Assembly: GCA_945952355.1 (NCBI GenBank) | Contig: CAMFIW010000181.1 | Coordinates: 1 to 6,353, forward strand | From: an uncultured Phenylobacterium sp. | Lineage (GTDB): Bacteria; Pseudomonadota; Alphaproteobacteria; Caulobacterales; Caulobacteraceae | Direction: 5' to 3' | Length of the DNA: 6,353 nucleotides | Part shown: positions 1 through 6,165 of the stretch, in pieces | How the letters are laid out: each line of letters begins with the position of its first letter | Numbering within the stretch: the first letter of the stretch is position 1 | The notes under the pieces: generated by a model | The model's input: the letters and a program-made list of their open reading frames with translations, nothing else | The model's database searches: none | Told to the model about the DNA's origin: nothing | Translations under genes and position numbers: made by a program

Positions 1-1
1 G

Positions 2-1744
2 TCGGGCGGTCGGCCCGCAACGCCCCTTGCTCAGCCCCACGCCCGGCTGGCGGCGGCTGGCGGGGCGTTCCAGAAGGACGAGGTGATCATCCGAGGGGTC
101 AAGACCCGCGTCTGGAAGAACCTGCCGCCGTCGCTGCGCTCGATCGTGGAGTTGTCACGCGCCCACGGCGAGAAGGTTTTCCTGGTCTATGAGGACGAAC
201 GGGTCACCTATGAGGCTTTCTACCGCGCAGTCTCCGCGCTCGCCCGCAAGCTCGCCGCCGACGGGGTGAAGAAGGGCGACCGGGTCGCCGTGATCATGCG
301 CAACCTGCCCGAATGGGTGGTCGCCTTCTATGCCGCCGCCTCGCTGGGCGCGATCGTCACGCCGTTGAACGCCTGGTGGACCGGGCCCGAGCTGGAATAC
401 GGCCTGACCGATTCCGGGACCAAGGTCGTACTGATGGACGCCGAGCGCTACGAGCGCATGGCCGAGCACATCCCGAACTGCGGCGACCTCGTGAAGGTCT
501 ATGTCAGTCGCGCCCGCGAGGAGATCGCCCATCCGCTTGTCGTGAAGCTCGAGGAGGCGATCGGCGGGGCTAGCGACTGGGCGAGTCTGCCGGACCAGCC
601 GCTGCCGGCCGTCGACATCCTGCCGGACGACGACGCCACCATCTTCTACACCTCCGGCACGACCGGCCGACCGAAGGGCGCTCTGGCGACCCAGCGCGGG
701 GTGAACTCCAACATCCTGGCCGCGGCGGTGGTCGGGGCGCGGGCCTTCCTGCGCCGGGGCGAACAGCCGCCGGCGGCCGACCCGGACGCGCCTCAACGCT
801 CGGCCCTCCTGTCGGTGCCGTTCTTCCACGTGACAGGCTGTTTCGCGGTCCTGAACCCGACCATGGCCAGCGGCGGCAAGCTGGTGATGATGCACAAGTG
901 GGACGTGATTCGCGCCTTCGAGCTGATCGAACGGGAACGGGTGCAACTGGCCGGCGGCGTGCCGACCATCGCCTGGCAGCTGATCGAGCATCCGCTGCGC
1001 AAGAACTACGACCTGTCCTCGCTCGAGGCCGTGTCGTACGGCGGCGCGCCGTCCGCGCCGGAGTTGGTGCGCAAGATCAGCGAGACTTTCCCGAAGTCCG
1101 CACCCGGGAACGGCTGGGGCATGACCGAGACCTGCGCCACCGTCACCAGCCACGGGGCCGAGGACTACGCCAACCGTCCGGATAGCTGCGGCCCGGCGGT
1201 GCCGGTCTCCGACCTGCAGATCCGCGATCCGGCCGACGGCAAGACCGTTCTGGCGACGAACGCGGTTGGCGAACTGTGGGCGCGGGGTCCGCAGGTCGTG
1301 AAGCTCTATTGGAACAAGCCTGAGGCCACCGCCCAGACCTTCGTCGACGGATGGGTGCGCACGGGCGACCTCGCCCGTGTCGACGAGGAGGGCTTCTGCT
1401 TCATTATCGACCGGGCCAAGGACATGCTGATCCGCGGCGGCGAGAACATCTACTGCATCGAGGTCGAGAACGTCCTCTACGACCATCCGGCGGTGATGGA
1501 CGCGGCCCTGGTCGGCATCCCGCACCGGACCCTCGGCGAGGAGCCGGCCGCAGTCGTCACCCTGAAGCCCGGCGCCCATGCGACCGAGGAGGAGTTGCGC
1601 GGCTTCGTGGCCGAGCGGCTGGCGGCGTTCAAGGTGCCGGTGAAGGTGAAGTTCTGGCACGAAACCCTGCCACGGAACGCCAACGGCAAGATCCTCAAGA
1701 ACGAGCTCAAGAAGCTGTTCGAGGAGGACAAGGCCGGCGCCTGA
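2..1744 (+). CDS. AMP-forming acyl-CoA ligase (class I adenylate-forming enzyme), 5' end cut by the window edge
   Basis: This enzyme probably activates a carboxylic (likely fatty) acid with ATP to an acyl-adenylate and then an acyl-CoA in the cytoplasm. Numbered from an internal GTG at 83, the ATP-binding loop YTSGTTGRPKG is at residues 189-199, GWGMTET at 344-350, WVRTGDL at 424-430 and the hinge region DRAKDMLIRGGENI at 443-456. The C-terminal PRNANGK carries the catalytic lysine K536. All core motifs are intact. The same frame is open from 83 to the left edge with no ATG, GTG or TTG, and it encodes HARLAAAGGAFQKDE, which reads like a normal N-terminus of this family. I therefore treat the gene as 5'-partial rather than starting at GTG 83, which has no good Shine-Dalgarno sequence. 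The stop overlaps the ATG of tlyA, indicating translational coupling. The substrate cannot be read from sequence; FadD-like medium- or long-chain ligase is the best guess. Confidence 0.93.
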   Translation, partial: SGGRPATPLAQPHARLAAAGGAFQKDEVIIRGVKTRVWKNLPPSLRSIVELSRAHGEKVFLVYEDERVTYEAFYRAVSALARKLAADGVKKGDRVAVIMRNLPEWVVAFYAAASLGAIVTPLNAWWTGPELEYGLTDSGTKVVLMDAERYERMAEHIPNCGDLVKVYVSRAREEIAHPLVVKLEEAIGGASDWASLPDQPLPAVDILPDDDATIFYTSGTTGRPKGALATQRGVNSNILAAAVVGARAFLRRGEQPPAADPDAPQRSALLSVPFFHVTGCFAVLNPTMASGGKLVMMHKWDVIRAFELIERERVQLAGGVPTIAWQLIEHPLRKNYDLSSLEAVSYGGAPSAPELVRKISETFPKSAPGNGWGMTETCATVTSHGAEDYANRPDSCGPAVPVSDLQIRDPADGKTVLATNAVGELWARGPQVVKLYWNKPEATAQTFVDGWVRTGDLARVDEEGFCFIIDRAKDMLIRGGENIYCIEVENVLYDHPAVMDAALVGIPHRTLGEEPAAVVTLKPGAHATEEELRGFVAERLAAFKVPVKVKFWHETLPRNANGKILKNELKKLFEEDKAGA

Positions 1745-2493
1745 TGGCGCGGCTGCGCGCAGACGCCCTGCTGGTCGCGCGCGGCCTGTTCGAAAGCCGC
1801 GCCAAGGCCCGGGCCGCCATCGATGCGGGCGGGGTCACGGCCGACGGCCGACCGGTCGCCAAGGCCTCGGAACTGGTCGAGGAGACCGCCGACTTGCTGG
1901 CCGAGCCGGCCCATCCCTGGGTCGGTCGGGGCGCGTTGAAGCTGGCGCGGGCGTTCGAACTGCAGGCGCTTGATGAAGACATCCCGGTGGTCGTCGATGT
2001 CGGAAGCTCGACCGGTGGCTTCGTCGAGGTCTGCCTCGTGCAGGGCGCGCGCAAGGTTTATGCGGTCGATGTGGGGCGTGGGCAACTGCATCCGAAGCTT
2101 CGCGCCGATCCGCGGGTCGTCTCGCTGGAGGGCGTGGATGCCCGCAGTCTCGACCACACCCTGATCCCGGAGCCGGTGGACCTGGTGGTCTGCGATGCGA
2201 GCTTCATCGGACTGGCCAAGGTGCTCCCGGCGGCCCTGGCCCTCGCGCGGGACGGCGCGCGGCTCGTCTGCCTGGTGAAGCCGCAGTTCGAGGTGGGGCC
2301 AGACAAGGTGGGCAAGGGCGGCCTGGTCACCGATCAAGACGACCTCGCTGGCGCAGTGGACGGCGTTGTCGCCTTCCTGCAAGCCGAGGGGTGGAGCGTC
2401 GAAGGTCAGGCCGATAGCCCGATCGCTGGTGGGGCAGGTCAGAAAGAATTCCTGTTGTGGGCGCGAAAGCTTCACGCTAAGGTTGGTTCCTGA
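1744..2493 (+). CDS. tlyA: TlyA family rRNA (cytidine-2'-O)-methyltransferase / hemolysin-like protein
   Basis: The 249-residue product matches the TlyA family, which 2'-O-methylates cytidines in 23S rRNA (helix 69) and, in some members, 16S rRNA (helix 44); loss can give capreomycin/viomycin resistance. An S4-like RNA-binding domain lies at about residues 3-55. A linker with HPWVGRGALKL (57-67) follows, then a Rossmann methyltransferase fold with SAM motif DVGSSTGG (85-92), DASFIG (151-156) and KPQFE (179-183). The K-D-K-E residues expected for a 2'-O-methyltransferase are present as K66, D151, K179 and E235 (in GQKEF). The ATG overlaps the ligase stop as TGATG, and AGGAGG at 1722-1727 lies 16 nt upstream inside the ligase. 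The hemolysin label is historical. Whether it modifies one or both subunits cannot be settled here. The following gene begins after 15 bp, so the three genes probably share a transcript. Confidence 0.94.
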   Translation: MARLRADALLVARGLFESRAKARAAIDAGGVTADGRPVAKASELVEETADLLAEPAHPWVGRGALKLARAFELQALDEDIPVVVDVGSSTGGFVEVCLVQGARKVYAVDVGRGQLHPKLRADPRVVSLEGVDARSLDHTLIPEPVDLVVCDASFIGLAKVLPAALALARDGARLVCLVKPQFEVGPDKVGKGGLVTDQDDLAGAVDGVVAFLQAEGWSVEGQADSPIAGGAGQKEFLLWARKLHAKVGS

Positions 2494-2508
2494 TTTGTTC
2501 GCGGGGGC

Positions 2509-3588
2509 GTGAACTTGAGAACCAAGACGATCTGGGCGGCGCTGATGCTGCCTCTGGCGGCGTGCGCGACGCCGAGCACGAGCGTGCCAACCATCGACGC
2601 CGGCGCAGCGAAGGCAGAAGCGCGCGAACAGGCCGAGTTTGTCATCAATCGGCGGCGCAGCGAGATGGAGCGGGTCTATCGCGTGGCCCAACGGCTGAGG
2701 ACGGCCAATGCGGACCTGTGTCCCCGCAAGGGGGGCTGGATCGGCGTGGTGGCCGAGACCCAGTACGATTATGCCAAGGACATGCGCCCTGCGGCCATCG
2801 CCATTCTGGGCGTCGGGGAAGCGCCGAGGGTCACTCTGGTCTCGAAGGGCGGTCCCGCCGAGCGGGCGGGGCTGCGGGTGGGCGACGTGATCACCGACGT
2901 GAATGGCGAGGCTGTCGCGACGGGCGCCAAGGGCAGCCGCGACGTCGCGCGAAAGTTGAAGGCGCCGTCCGGCCAGACTGAAATTCGCATACGGGTCGAG
3001 CGGGATGGCGCTCCGCTCCAGATCGTCGCGGCGCCGGAGATGGTTTGCGCCTACGGTTTCTCCGTCGTCGATGGCGGCGAGGTCAACGCCTTCGCGGACG
3101 GGGACGATGTCTATATCTATCGTGGCATGCTGAAGCTGGTTGAGAGCGACGACGAACTTGCTCTCGTGCTGGGCCATGAGCTTGCTCACAACACCATGGG
3201 CCACGTTCAGAAGCAGCGTCAGAACGCGACGATCGGCATGCTGGGCGGCGCTCTGATCGACATTGCTGCGGCCGCTGGGGGCGCCAACACCAATGGGGAG
3301 TTCACCAAGATGGGGGGGCAACTCGGCGCGAAGGCCTTCTCCCAGGACTTCGAGTCCGAGGCGGACTATGTGGGCGTCTATCTGATGGTCCGCGCTGGCT
3401 ACAGCATGCAGGGCGTCGAGCAGGTCTGGCGGCGCATGGCGGCGGAGGACCCGACGGCGATAAATCTGGGCCTTAGCCATCCGACCACGCCGGCGCGCTA
3501 TCTGAACATAACCAACGCCCGCACCGAGATCCTGGCCAAGCAGGAGGCGGGCCAGCCGTTAGCGCCGACGCTCAAGCCCGTGAAATAG
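2509..3588 (+). CDS. PDZ-containing M48 family metallopeptidase lipoprotein
   Basis: This looks like a periplasm-facing, membrane-anchored zinc protease, probably for envelope protein quality control. Numbered from GTG 2509, a short basic N-terminus and hydrophobic stretch lead to the lipobox LAAC with lipidated C19; alanine at +2 fits outer-membrane sorting. A helical linker (about 30-70) precedes a PDZ domain (about 95-172, with GGPAERAGLRVGDVI). The M48 domain follows: HELAH at 223-227 gives two zinc ligands and the catalytic glutamate E224, ESEAD at 282-286 supplies the third ligand E282, and SHPTTPAR (323-330) is the usual C-terminal signature. All catalytic residues are intact. The start is uncertain: GGGGG at 2503-2507 is only 1 nt from GTG 2509 but 7 nt from an in-frame TTG at 2515, and either leaves the lipobox complete. 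It is probably co-transcribed with tlyA. LoiP/YcaL and BepA are relatives by family, but the PDZ arrangement differs. Confidence 0.92.
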   Translation: MNLRTKTIWAALMLPLAACATPSTSVPTIDAGAAKAEAREQAEFVINRRRSEMERVYRVAQRLRTANADLCPRKGGWIGVVAETQYDYAKDMRPAAIAILGVGEAPRVTLVSKGGPAERAGLRVGDVITDVNGEAVATGAKGSRDVARKLKAPSGQTEIRIRVERDGAPLQIVAAPEMVCAYGFSVVDGGEVNAFADGDDVYIYRGMLKLVESDDELALVLGHELAHNTMGHVQKQRQNATIGMLGGALIDIAAAAGGANTNGEFTKMGGQLGAKAFSQDFESEADYVGVYLMVRAGYSMQGVEQVWRRMAAEDPTAINLGLSHPTTPARYLNITNARTEILAKQEAGQPLAPTLKPVK

Positions 3589-3591
3589 TCC

Positions 3592-3624
3592 AAGAAAAAG
3601 GGCCGCGTCCGAAGACGCGACCCC
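3592..3624 (-). terminator. Intrinsic terminator of the leftward glycine-zipper operon
   Basis: On the minus strand a 6-bp G+C-rich stem closes a TTCG loop in C(UUCG)G context. One mismatch and three more G-C pairs extend the stem, and CCCTTTTTCTT follows as the U-tract. It begins 33 nt past the leftward stop. Read on the plus strand, the same hairpin is followed by CCTGTCG with no T-run, so it should stop leftward transcription well and the convergent protease transcript poorly. Confidence 0.75.
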
Positions 3625-3657
3625 TGTCGACTGGTCCGATGTCGTGAACCCCCGGAA

Positions 3658-4275
3658 CTAGTCGACGACTTGGTAACGGCCGTTCGAGTCCTGGCAGACG
3701 CGGACGAAGCGCTTCTGAACGCGGCCGTCGGGCAGGTAGATCGGGCTTTCCGCCAGGGTGCAGCCCGAGGCGTCGGCCGGACGTTCGGCGACCGGATAGG
3801 AGTTGCCGTAGCGGTCGTGGGCGGCGCGGTCGTCGTAGCGCGAGCGGTCGTATTCACGGCTGTAGTAGCCGTTGTCGTAGCTGTTCGAGCCGTAGTAGGC
3901 GCTGCCGCCGTTGTTGTAGTAGCCCTGGCGTGGCGGCGGCGGCGGCGGGGCGTCGCTGCTGCAGGCCGCCGAGTTCTTGCCGATCGTCGCGCCGGCCAGG
4001 GCGCCGGCCGCCGCGCCGAGCGCCGCGCCGCCGGTGCGGCCGCCATGGTGGGCGGCGAGGTTCGATCCGATGGCGGCCCCGGCCAGGGCGCCGATCACGC
4101 CGCCGGTGGTCGAGCGGGTCGTCGTGTCGCGCTTGCAGGGGTCATAGTAGTAGCCGCCGCGATTGTCGTAGCCGTCCTGGGCGGCGGCGAAGGTCGGAAC
4201 GGCCAGGGCGCTCAGCGCCATGACGGCCGAGGCGGCGGTCAGGCTGGCCTTGGCGAGGTTGGAACGCAGGGTCAT
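3658..4275 (-). CDS. Exported glycine-zipper protein, larger paralog (205 aa)
   Basis: This is a secreted or envelope protein of the glycine-zipper / 17-kDa-antigen-like type; no enzymatic function is visible. The chosen ATG (4275) has AGGAGA 7 nt upstream and begins a classical signal peptide ending TFAAA before Q33, with no lipobox. The mature part has C47, then a Gly/Ala zipper at about 58-99 able to form two small-residue helices, and C105. A run of prolines and a Tyr/Asn/Gly/Ser-rich, probably disordered segment follow (109-160). A C-terminal module has C172 and C194 around LPDGRVQKRFVRV. It lies 34 bp downstream of a shorter paralog and is followed by a terminator, so it is the last gene of a two-gene operon. 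Zipper proteins of this kind usually sit in or against the outer membrane; a structural role there is inference. A longer reading from 4341 is unlikely, because its extra residues overlap the upstream gene and lack signal-peptide character. Confidence 0.86.
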   Translation of the reverse strand: MTLRSNLAKASLTAASAVMALSALAVPTFAAAQDGYDNRGGYYYDPCKRDTTTRSTTGGVIGALAGAAIGSNLAAHHGGRTGGAALGAAAGALAGATIGKNSAACSSDAPPPPPPRQGYYNNGGSAYYGSNSYDNGYYSREYDRSRYDDRAAHDRYGNSYPVAERPADASGCTLAESPIYLPDGRVQKRFVRVCQDSNGRYQVVD

Positions 4276-4282
4276 CGGAATC

Positions 4283-4288
4283 TCTCCT
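4283..4288 (-). promoter_or_regulatory. Ribosome binding site fixing the start of the larger glycine-zipper gene
   Basis: The minus strand reads AGGAGA, 7 nt before the ATG at 4275. This decides the start at 4275 rather than the in-frame ATG at 4341, and it places the signal peptide at the true N-terminus. Confidence 0.7.
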
Positions 4289-4309
4289 GGAAGCTCTGTT
4301 CGGTCAGGG

Positions 4310-4738
4310 TCAGCTGCGGCCGCTGGGGCGCCAGACCCCATCGCGATCGCGGCAGACCTCGAGGCTATGGTTGCGACCGTCGTACTGCTCTTCGATCCAA
4401 CGGCAATTCTGACGGCTGTATCTGTCCTGAGAAATGCGTCGCGGGTAGGGCGCGCACTTCACGCTGTGCTTGCCGACCTGATGGCCGACGACGCCGCCCA
4501 CCACGCCGCCAAGGATTGCGCCCTCGGCCTTATTGCCATGGCCGGCCACGGCGGCGCCGGCGAGGGCCCCGAGACCCGCGCCTGCAAGTGTGCCCTTGGT
4601 GGTGGCGTCCTTGCGTTGCTGGGCGCAGATGTCGCCCCGGCCATAGTCGTCGTAGCGCTGGGCGGCGGCGAACTGCGGAACCGACAGGCTGGCGGCCGCG
4701 CAGGCGCAGGCCAGGCTGTTGGCGAGCAGGGATTTCAT
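4310..4738 (-). CDS. Exported glycine-zipper protein, smaller paralog (142 aa)
   Basis: This is the first gene of the leftward operon. The ATG at 4738 has AGGA 9 nt upstream and starts a signal peptide ending in QFAAA before Q27. The mature protein has C38, a Lys/Thr stretch (KDATTKGT, 43-50), and a Gly/Ala zipper at about 51-90 containing LGALAGAAVAG and GGVVGGVVG. C95 follows, then a basic/aromatic linker and a C-terminal module with C112 and C129 around DGRNHSLEV. Its neighbour matches it in the signal-peptide end, the CxxR/K-TT segment, the zipper and the C-terminal DGR...V.VC.D..G pattern, so the pair arose by tandem duplication. It lacks the Pro and Tyr/Asn-rich linker of the neighbour. 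The in-frame ATG at 4918 would add 60 basic residues before the signal peptide and overlap the divergent gene, so I reject it. No catalytic motif is visible; envelope localisation is well supported but the function is unknown. Confidence 0.85.
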   Translation of the reverse strand: MKSLLANSLACACAAASLSVPQFAAAQRYDDYGRGDICAQQRKDATTKGTLAGAGLGALAGAAVAGHGNKAEGAILGGVVGGVVGHQVGKHSVKCAPYPRRISQDRYSRQNCRWIEEQYDGRNHSLEVCRDRDGVWRPSGRS

Positions 4739-4747
4739 CGGCGTCTT

Positions 4748-4751
4748 TCCT
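4748..4751 (-). promoter_or_regulatory. Ribosome binding site of the smaller glycine-zipper gene
   Basis: AGGA (in GAGGAAAG) on the minus strand lies 9 nt before the ATG at 4738. It supports that start over upstream in-frame codons. Confidence 0.55.
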
Positions 4752-4756
4752 CGGTT

Positions 4757-4772
4757 GCGGCGCGATCGCCGC
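4757..4772 (-). other. Short inverted repeat in the 5' leader of the glycine-zipper operon
   Basis: GCGGCG and CGCCGC flank a 4-nt loop, giving a 6-bp all-G+C stem. It lies 5 nt upstream of the Shine-Dalgarno sequence of the smaller zipper gene. It could form an mRNA hairpin affecting translation, or be a dyad binding site. With no U-run it is not a terminator. Function is inferred only. Confidence 0.3.
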
Positions 4773-4774
4773 TG

Positions 4775-4800
4775 TTGACGCAAGTTCTGCCGGAATGAAC
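4775..4800 (+). promoter_or_regulatory. Possible housekeeping promoter of the RNA methyltransferase gene
   Basis: TTGACG at 4775-4780 matches the -35 element well. After 12 nt, GAATGAAC (4793-4800) is a partial match to the GCTANAWC-like -10 described for Caulobacter. Transcription would start at about 4805-4810, within or beside the putative LexA operator and about 30 nt before the ATG. The -10 match is weak. Confidence 0.3.
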
Positions 4801-4802
4801 CT

Positions 4803-4817
4803 GAACGGTCCTTGAAC
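4803..4817. promoter_or_regulatory. Putative LexA (SOS) operator
   Basis: The minus strand contains GTTC-AAGGACC-GTTC, an exact GTTC-N7-GTTC direct repeat, the LexA-binding form established for Alphaproteobacteria. It lies in the 98-bp divergent intergenic region, 19 nt before the RNA methyltransferase ATG and 64 bp before the glycine-zipper operon ATG. A third GTTC (plus 4797-4800) follows after 2 nt. The central seven bases are less A+T-rich than in many known boxes, so this remains a prediction. Confidence 0.4.
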
Positions 4818-4836
4818 AGAATGCGCTCTGGTCGAG

Positions 4837-6165
4837 ATGTCGGCCACGCCTTACACCCGTCGCGAGATGCGACATTCCCGCCGGCCCCCCGCGGCCCGAT
4901 CCCCCCGACACGCCGCACCCGCCACCGGGCCCGCCGTCGAACTGGCTATCGAAGCCGTGGGCGGGGAGGGCGACGGCGTCGCCCCGGGGCCGGTCTATGT
5001 GCCGTTCAGCCTGCCGGGTGAGCGGGTCCTGGCGCGCGGCGCAGGCGAGCGGCGGGAACTGCAATCGGTGTTGGATGCCAGCCCCGAACGGGTGGAGCCG
5101 CCTTGCCCGCATTTCGGGACCTGCGGGGGCTGCGCCCTGCAGCACTGGGCCGCGGAGCCCTACCTTGCCTGGAAGGTGGAGCGTCTGCGCAGGACGCTCG
5201 CCCTGCAGCATCTTGAAGCCGAGATCCTGCCGCCGGTCGCCGCGCGGCCCGCCAGCCGTCGCCGGCTGGCTCTGCATGCGCGCAAGGGTGCGCGCGACAG
5301 TGCGCGGCTAGGCTTCAAGGAGCGGAAGTCCTGGTCGGTGGTGGACATCTCCCGCTGCCCGATCGCCGACCCGGCCCTGGAGGCGGCCCTGCCGGCCTTG
5401 CGGCGGCTGGCCGCGCCGCTGTTCGAGCATCACAAGTCCGCGCCAACCCTGCACGTGACCCTGACCGCCTCGGGCCTCGACATCGACATCACCGGCGTCG
5501 AGAGGAAGTCGGGCGGGCTGTCGGCCGATGCGCGCATGACCCTGGCCGAGGTGGCGGCCGGCGCCGAATTCGCGCGGGTGACGCTGGACGGGGAGGCGGC
5601 CTTCATGGCGCGCCAGCCCGTCGTGCGGCTGGGGCCGGCCACCGTCGCCCTGCCGGCCGGGGCCTTCCTGCAGGCGACGCGGGAGACCGAGGCGGCCATG
5701 ACCGCCTTCGCGGCCGAGGCCTGCTCCGGGGCGGGACGGATCGCCGATCTCTACTGTGGCGTGGGCACCTTCACCTTCGCGCTCGCGGCCATCGCCCCCG
5801 TGCTGGCGGCGGAGGGCTCCGCGCCCGCCATCGCCGCCCTGAAGGCGGCGTTGGCCACGGCGCCGGGCCTGAAGGGCGTGACCGCCGAGACGCGCGACCT
5901 GGTCCGCCGGCCGGTGCTGGCCGAGGACCTGCGGAAGATCGACGCGGTGGTGTTCGACCCGCCGCGCGCCGGCGCCGCCGAACAGACCGCGGAGATCGCG
6001 CGTTCGGGCGCGAGCCGGGTGGTCGGCGTGTCGTGCAATCCGGCCACCTTCGCGCGGGACGCGCGGGCGTTGGTGGAGGCGGGCTTCCGGCTGGAGCGCG
6101 TGCTTCCTGTGGACCAGTTCCTATGGTCGCCGCACATCGAGCTGGTGGGCGTGTTCTCTCGGTAG
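4837..6165 (+). CDS. Class I SAM-dependent RNA (uracil-C5)-methyltransferase, TrmA/RlmD (RumA) family with TRAM domain
   Basis: This enzyme should methylate C5 of a specific uridine in rRNA or tRNA using SAM; RlmD, for example, makes m5U1939 in 23S rRNA. After a Pro/Arg-rich N-terminus, a TRAM RNA-binding domain covers about residues 34-80 (GGEGDGVAPGPVYVPFSLPGE). The four Fe-S cysteines are present as C90, C96, C99 (CPHFGTCGGC) and C174 (SRCPIADP). The catalytic domain has GAFLQ (Q279), SAM motif DLYCGVGTF (304-312), DPPRAG (374-379), nucleophile C400 in VSCNP, and the proton-abstracting glutamate E435 in HIELVGVF. At 442 residues it is close to E. coli RlmD. The start is uncertain: ATG 4837 and ATG 4867 are the only in-frame candidates and neither has a clear Shine-Dalgarno sequence. 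Which uridine it modifies cannot be decided, so I give no symbol. It is transcribed divergently from the glycine-zipper operon. Confidence 0.93.
   Translation: MSATPYTRREMRHSRRPPAARSPRHAAPATGPAVELAIEAVGGEGDGVAPGPVYVPFSLPGERVLARGAGERRELQSVLDASPERVEPPCPHFGTCGGCALQHWAAEPYLAWKVERLRRTLALQHLEAEILPPVAARPASRRRLALHARKGARDSARLGFKERKSWSVVDISRCPIADPALEAALPALRRLAAPLFEHHKSAPTLHVTLTASGLDIDITGVERKSGGLSADARMTLAEVAAGAEFARVTLDGEAAFMARQPVVRLGPATVALPAGAFLQATRETEAAMTAFAAEACSGAGRIADLYCGVGTFTFALAAIAPVLAAEGSAPAIAALKAALATAPGLKGVTAETRDLVRRPVLAEDLRKIDAVVFDPPRAGAAEQTAEIARSGASRVVGVSCNPATFARDARALVEAGFRLERVLPVDQFLWSPHIELVGVFSR

Noticed and set aside
155..1660. 501-codon open frame on the minus strand inside the acyl-CoA ligase gene
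   Set aside because: High G+C makes antisense frames long. The translation is rich in Arg, Gly, His and Leu with no recognisable domain, while the plus strand encodes a complete motif set.
1477..3480. 667-codon open frame on the minus strand across the ligase end, tlyA and the protease gene
   Set aside because: It runs antisense to three well-supported genes, shows no family motif, and spans two gene boundaries without any sign of its own regulation. It is a composition artefact.
4276..4341. Longer N-terminus for the larger glycine-zipper protein from the ATG at 4341
   Set aside because: It would place 22 residues before the signal peptide, overlap the upstream coding region, and ignore the AGGAGA site before 4275.
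4310..4738. Lipoprotein reading of the smaller zipper protein, because cysteines occur in its signal peptide (C11, C13)
   Set aside because: The residues before them do not form a proper lipobox, and they fall too early in the hydrophobic segment. A signal peptidase I site (AAA before Q27) fits better.
4762..4769. GCGATCGC octamer resembling the cyanobacterial HIP1 repeat
   Set aside because: It is a single copy in a G+C-rich genome and part of a small hairpin; there is no repeat family in the window.
3670..4815. 381-codon plus-strand open frame opposite the glycine-zipper operon
   Set aside because: The Val/Ala/Arg/Gly-rich translation mirrors the zipper codons. The minus-strand genes have signal peptides, ribosome binding sites and a terminator.
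4739..4918. Longer N-terminus for the smaller glycine-zipper protein from the ATG at 4918
   Set aside because: The 60 added residues are basic and low in hydrophobicity, bury the signal peptide, and overlap the divergent methyltransferase gene.
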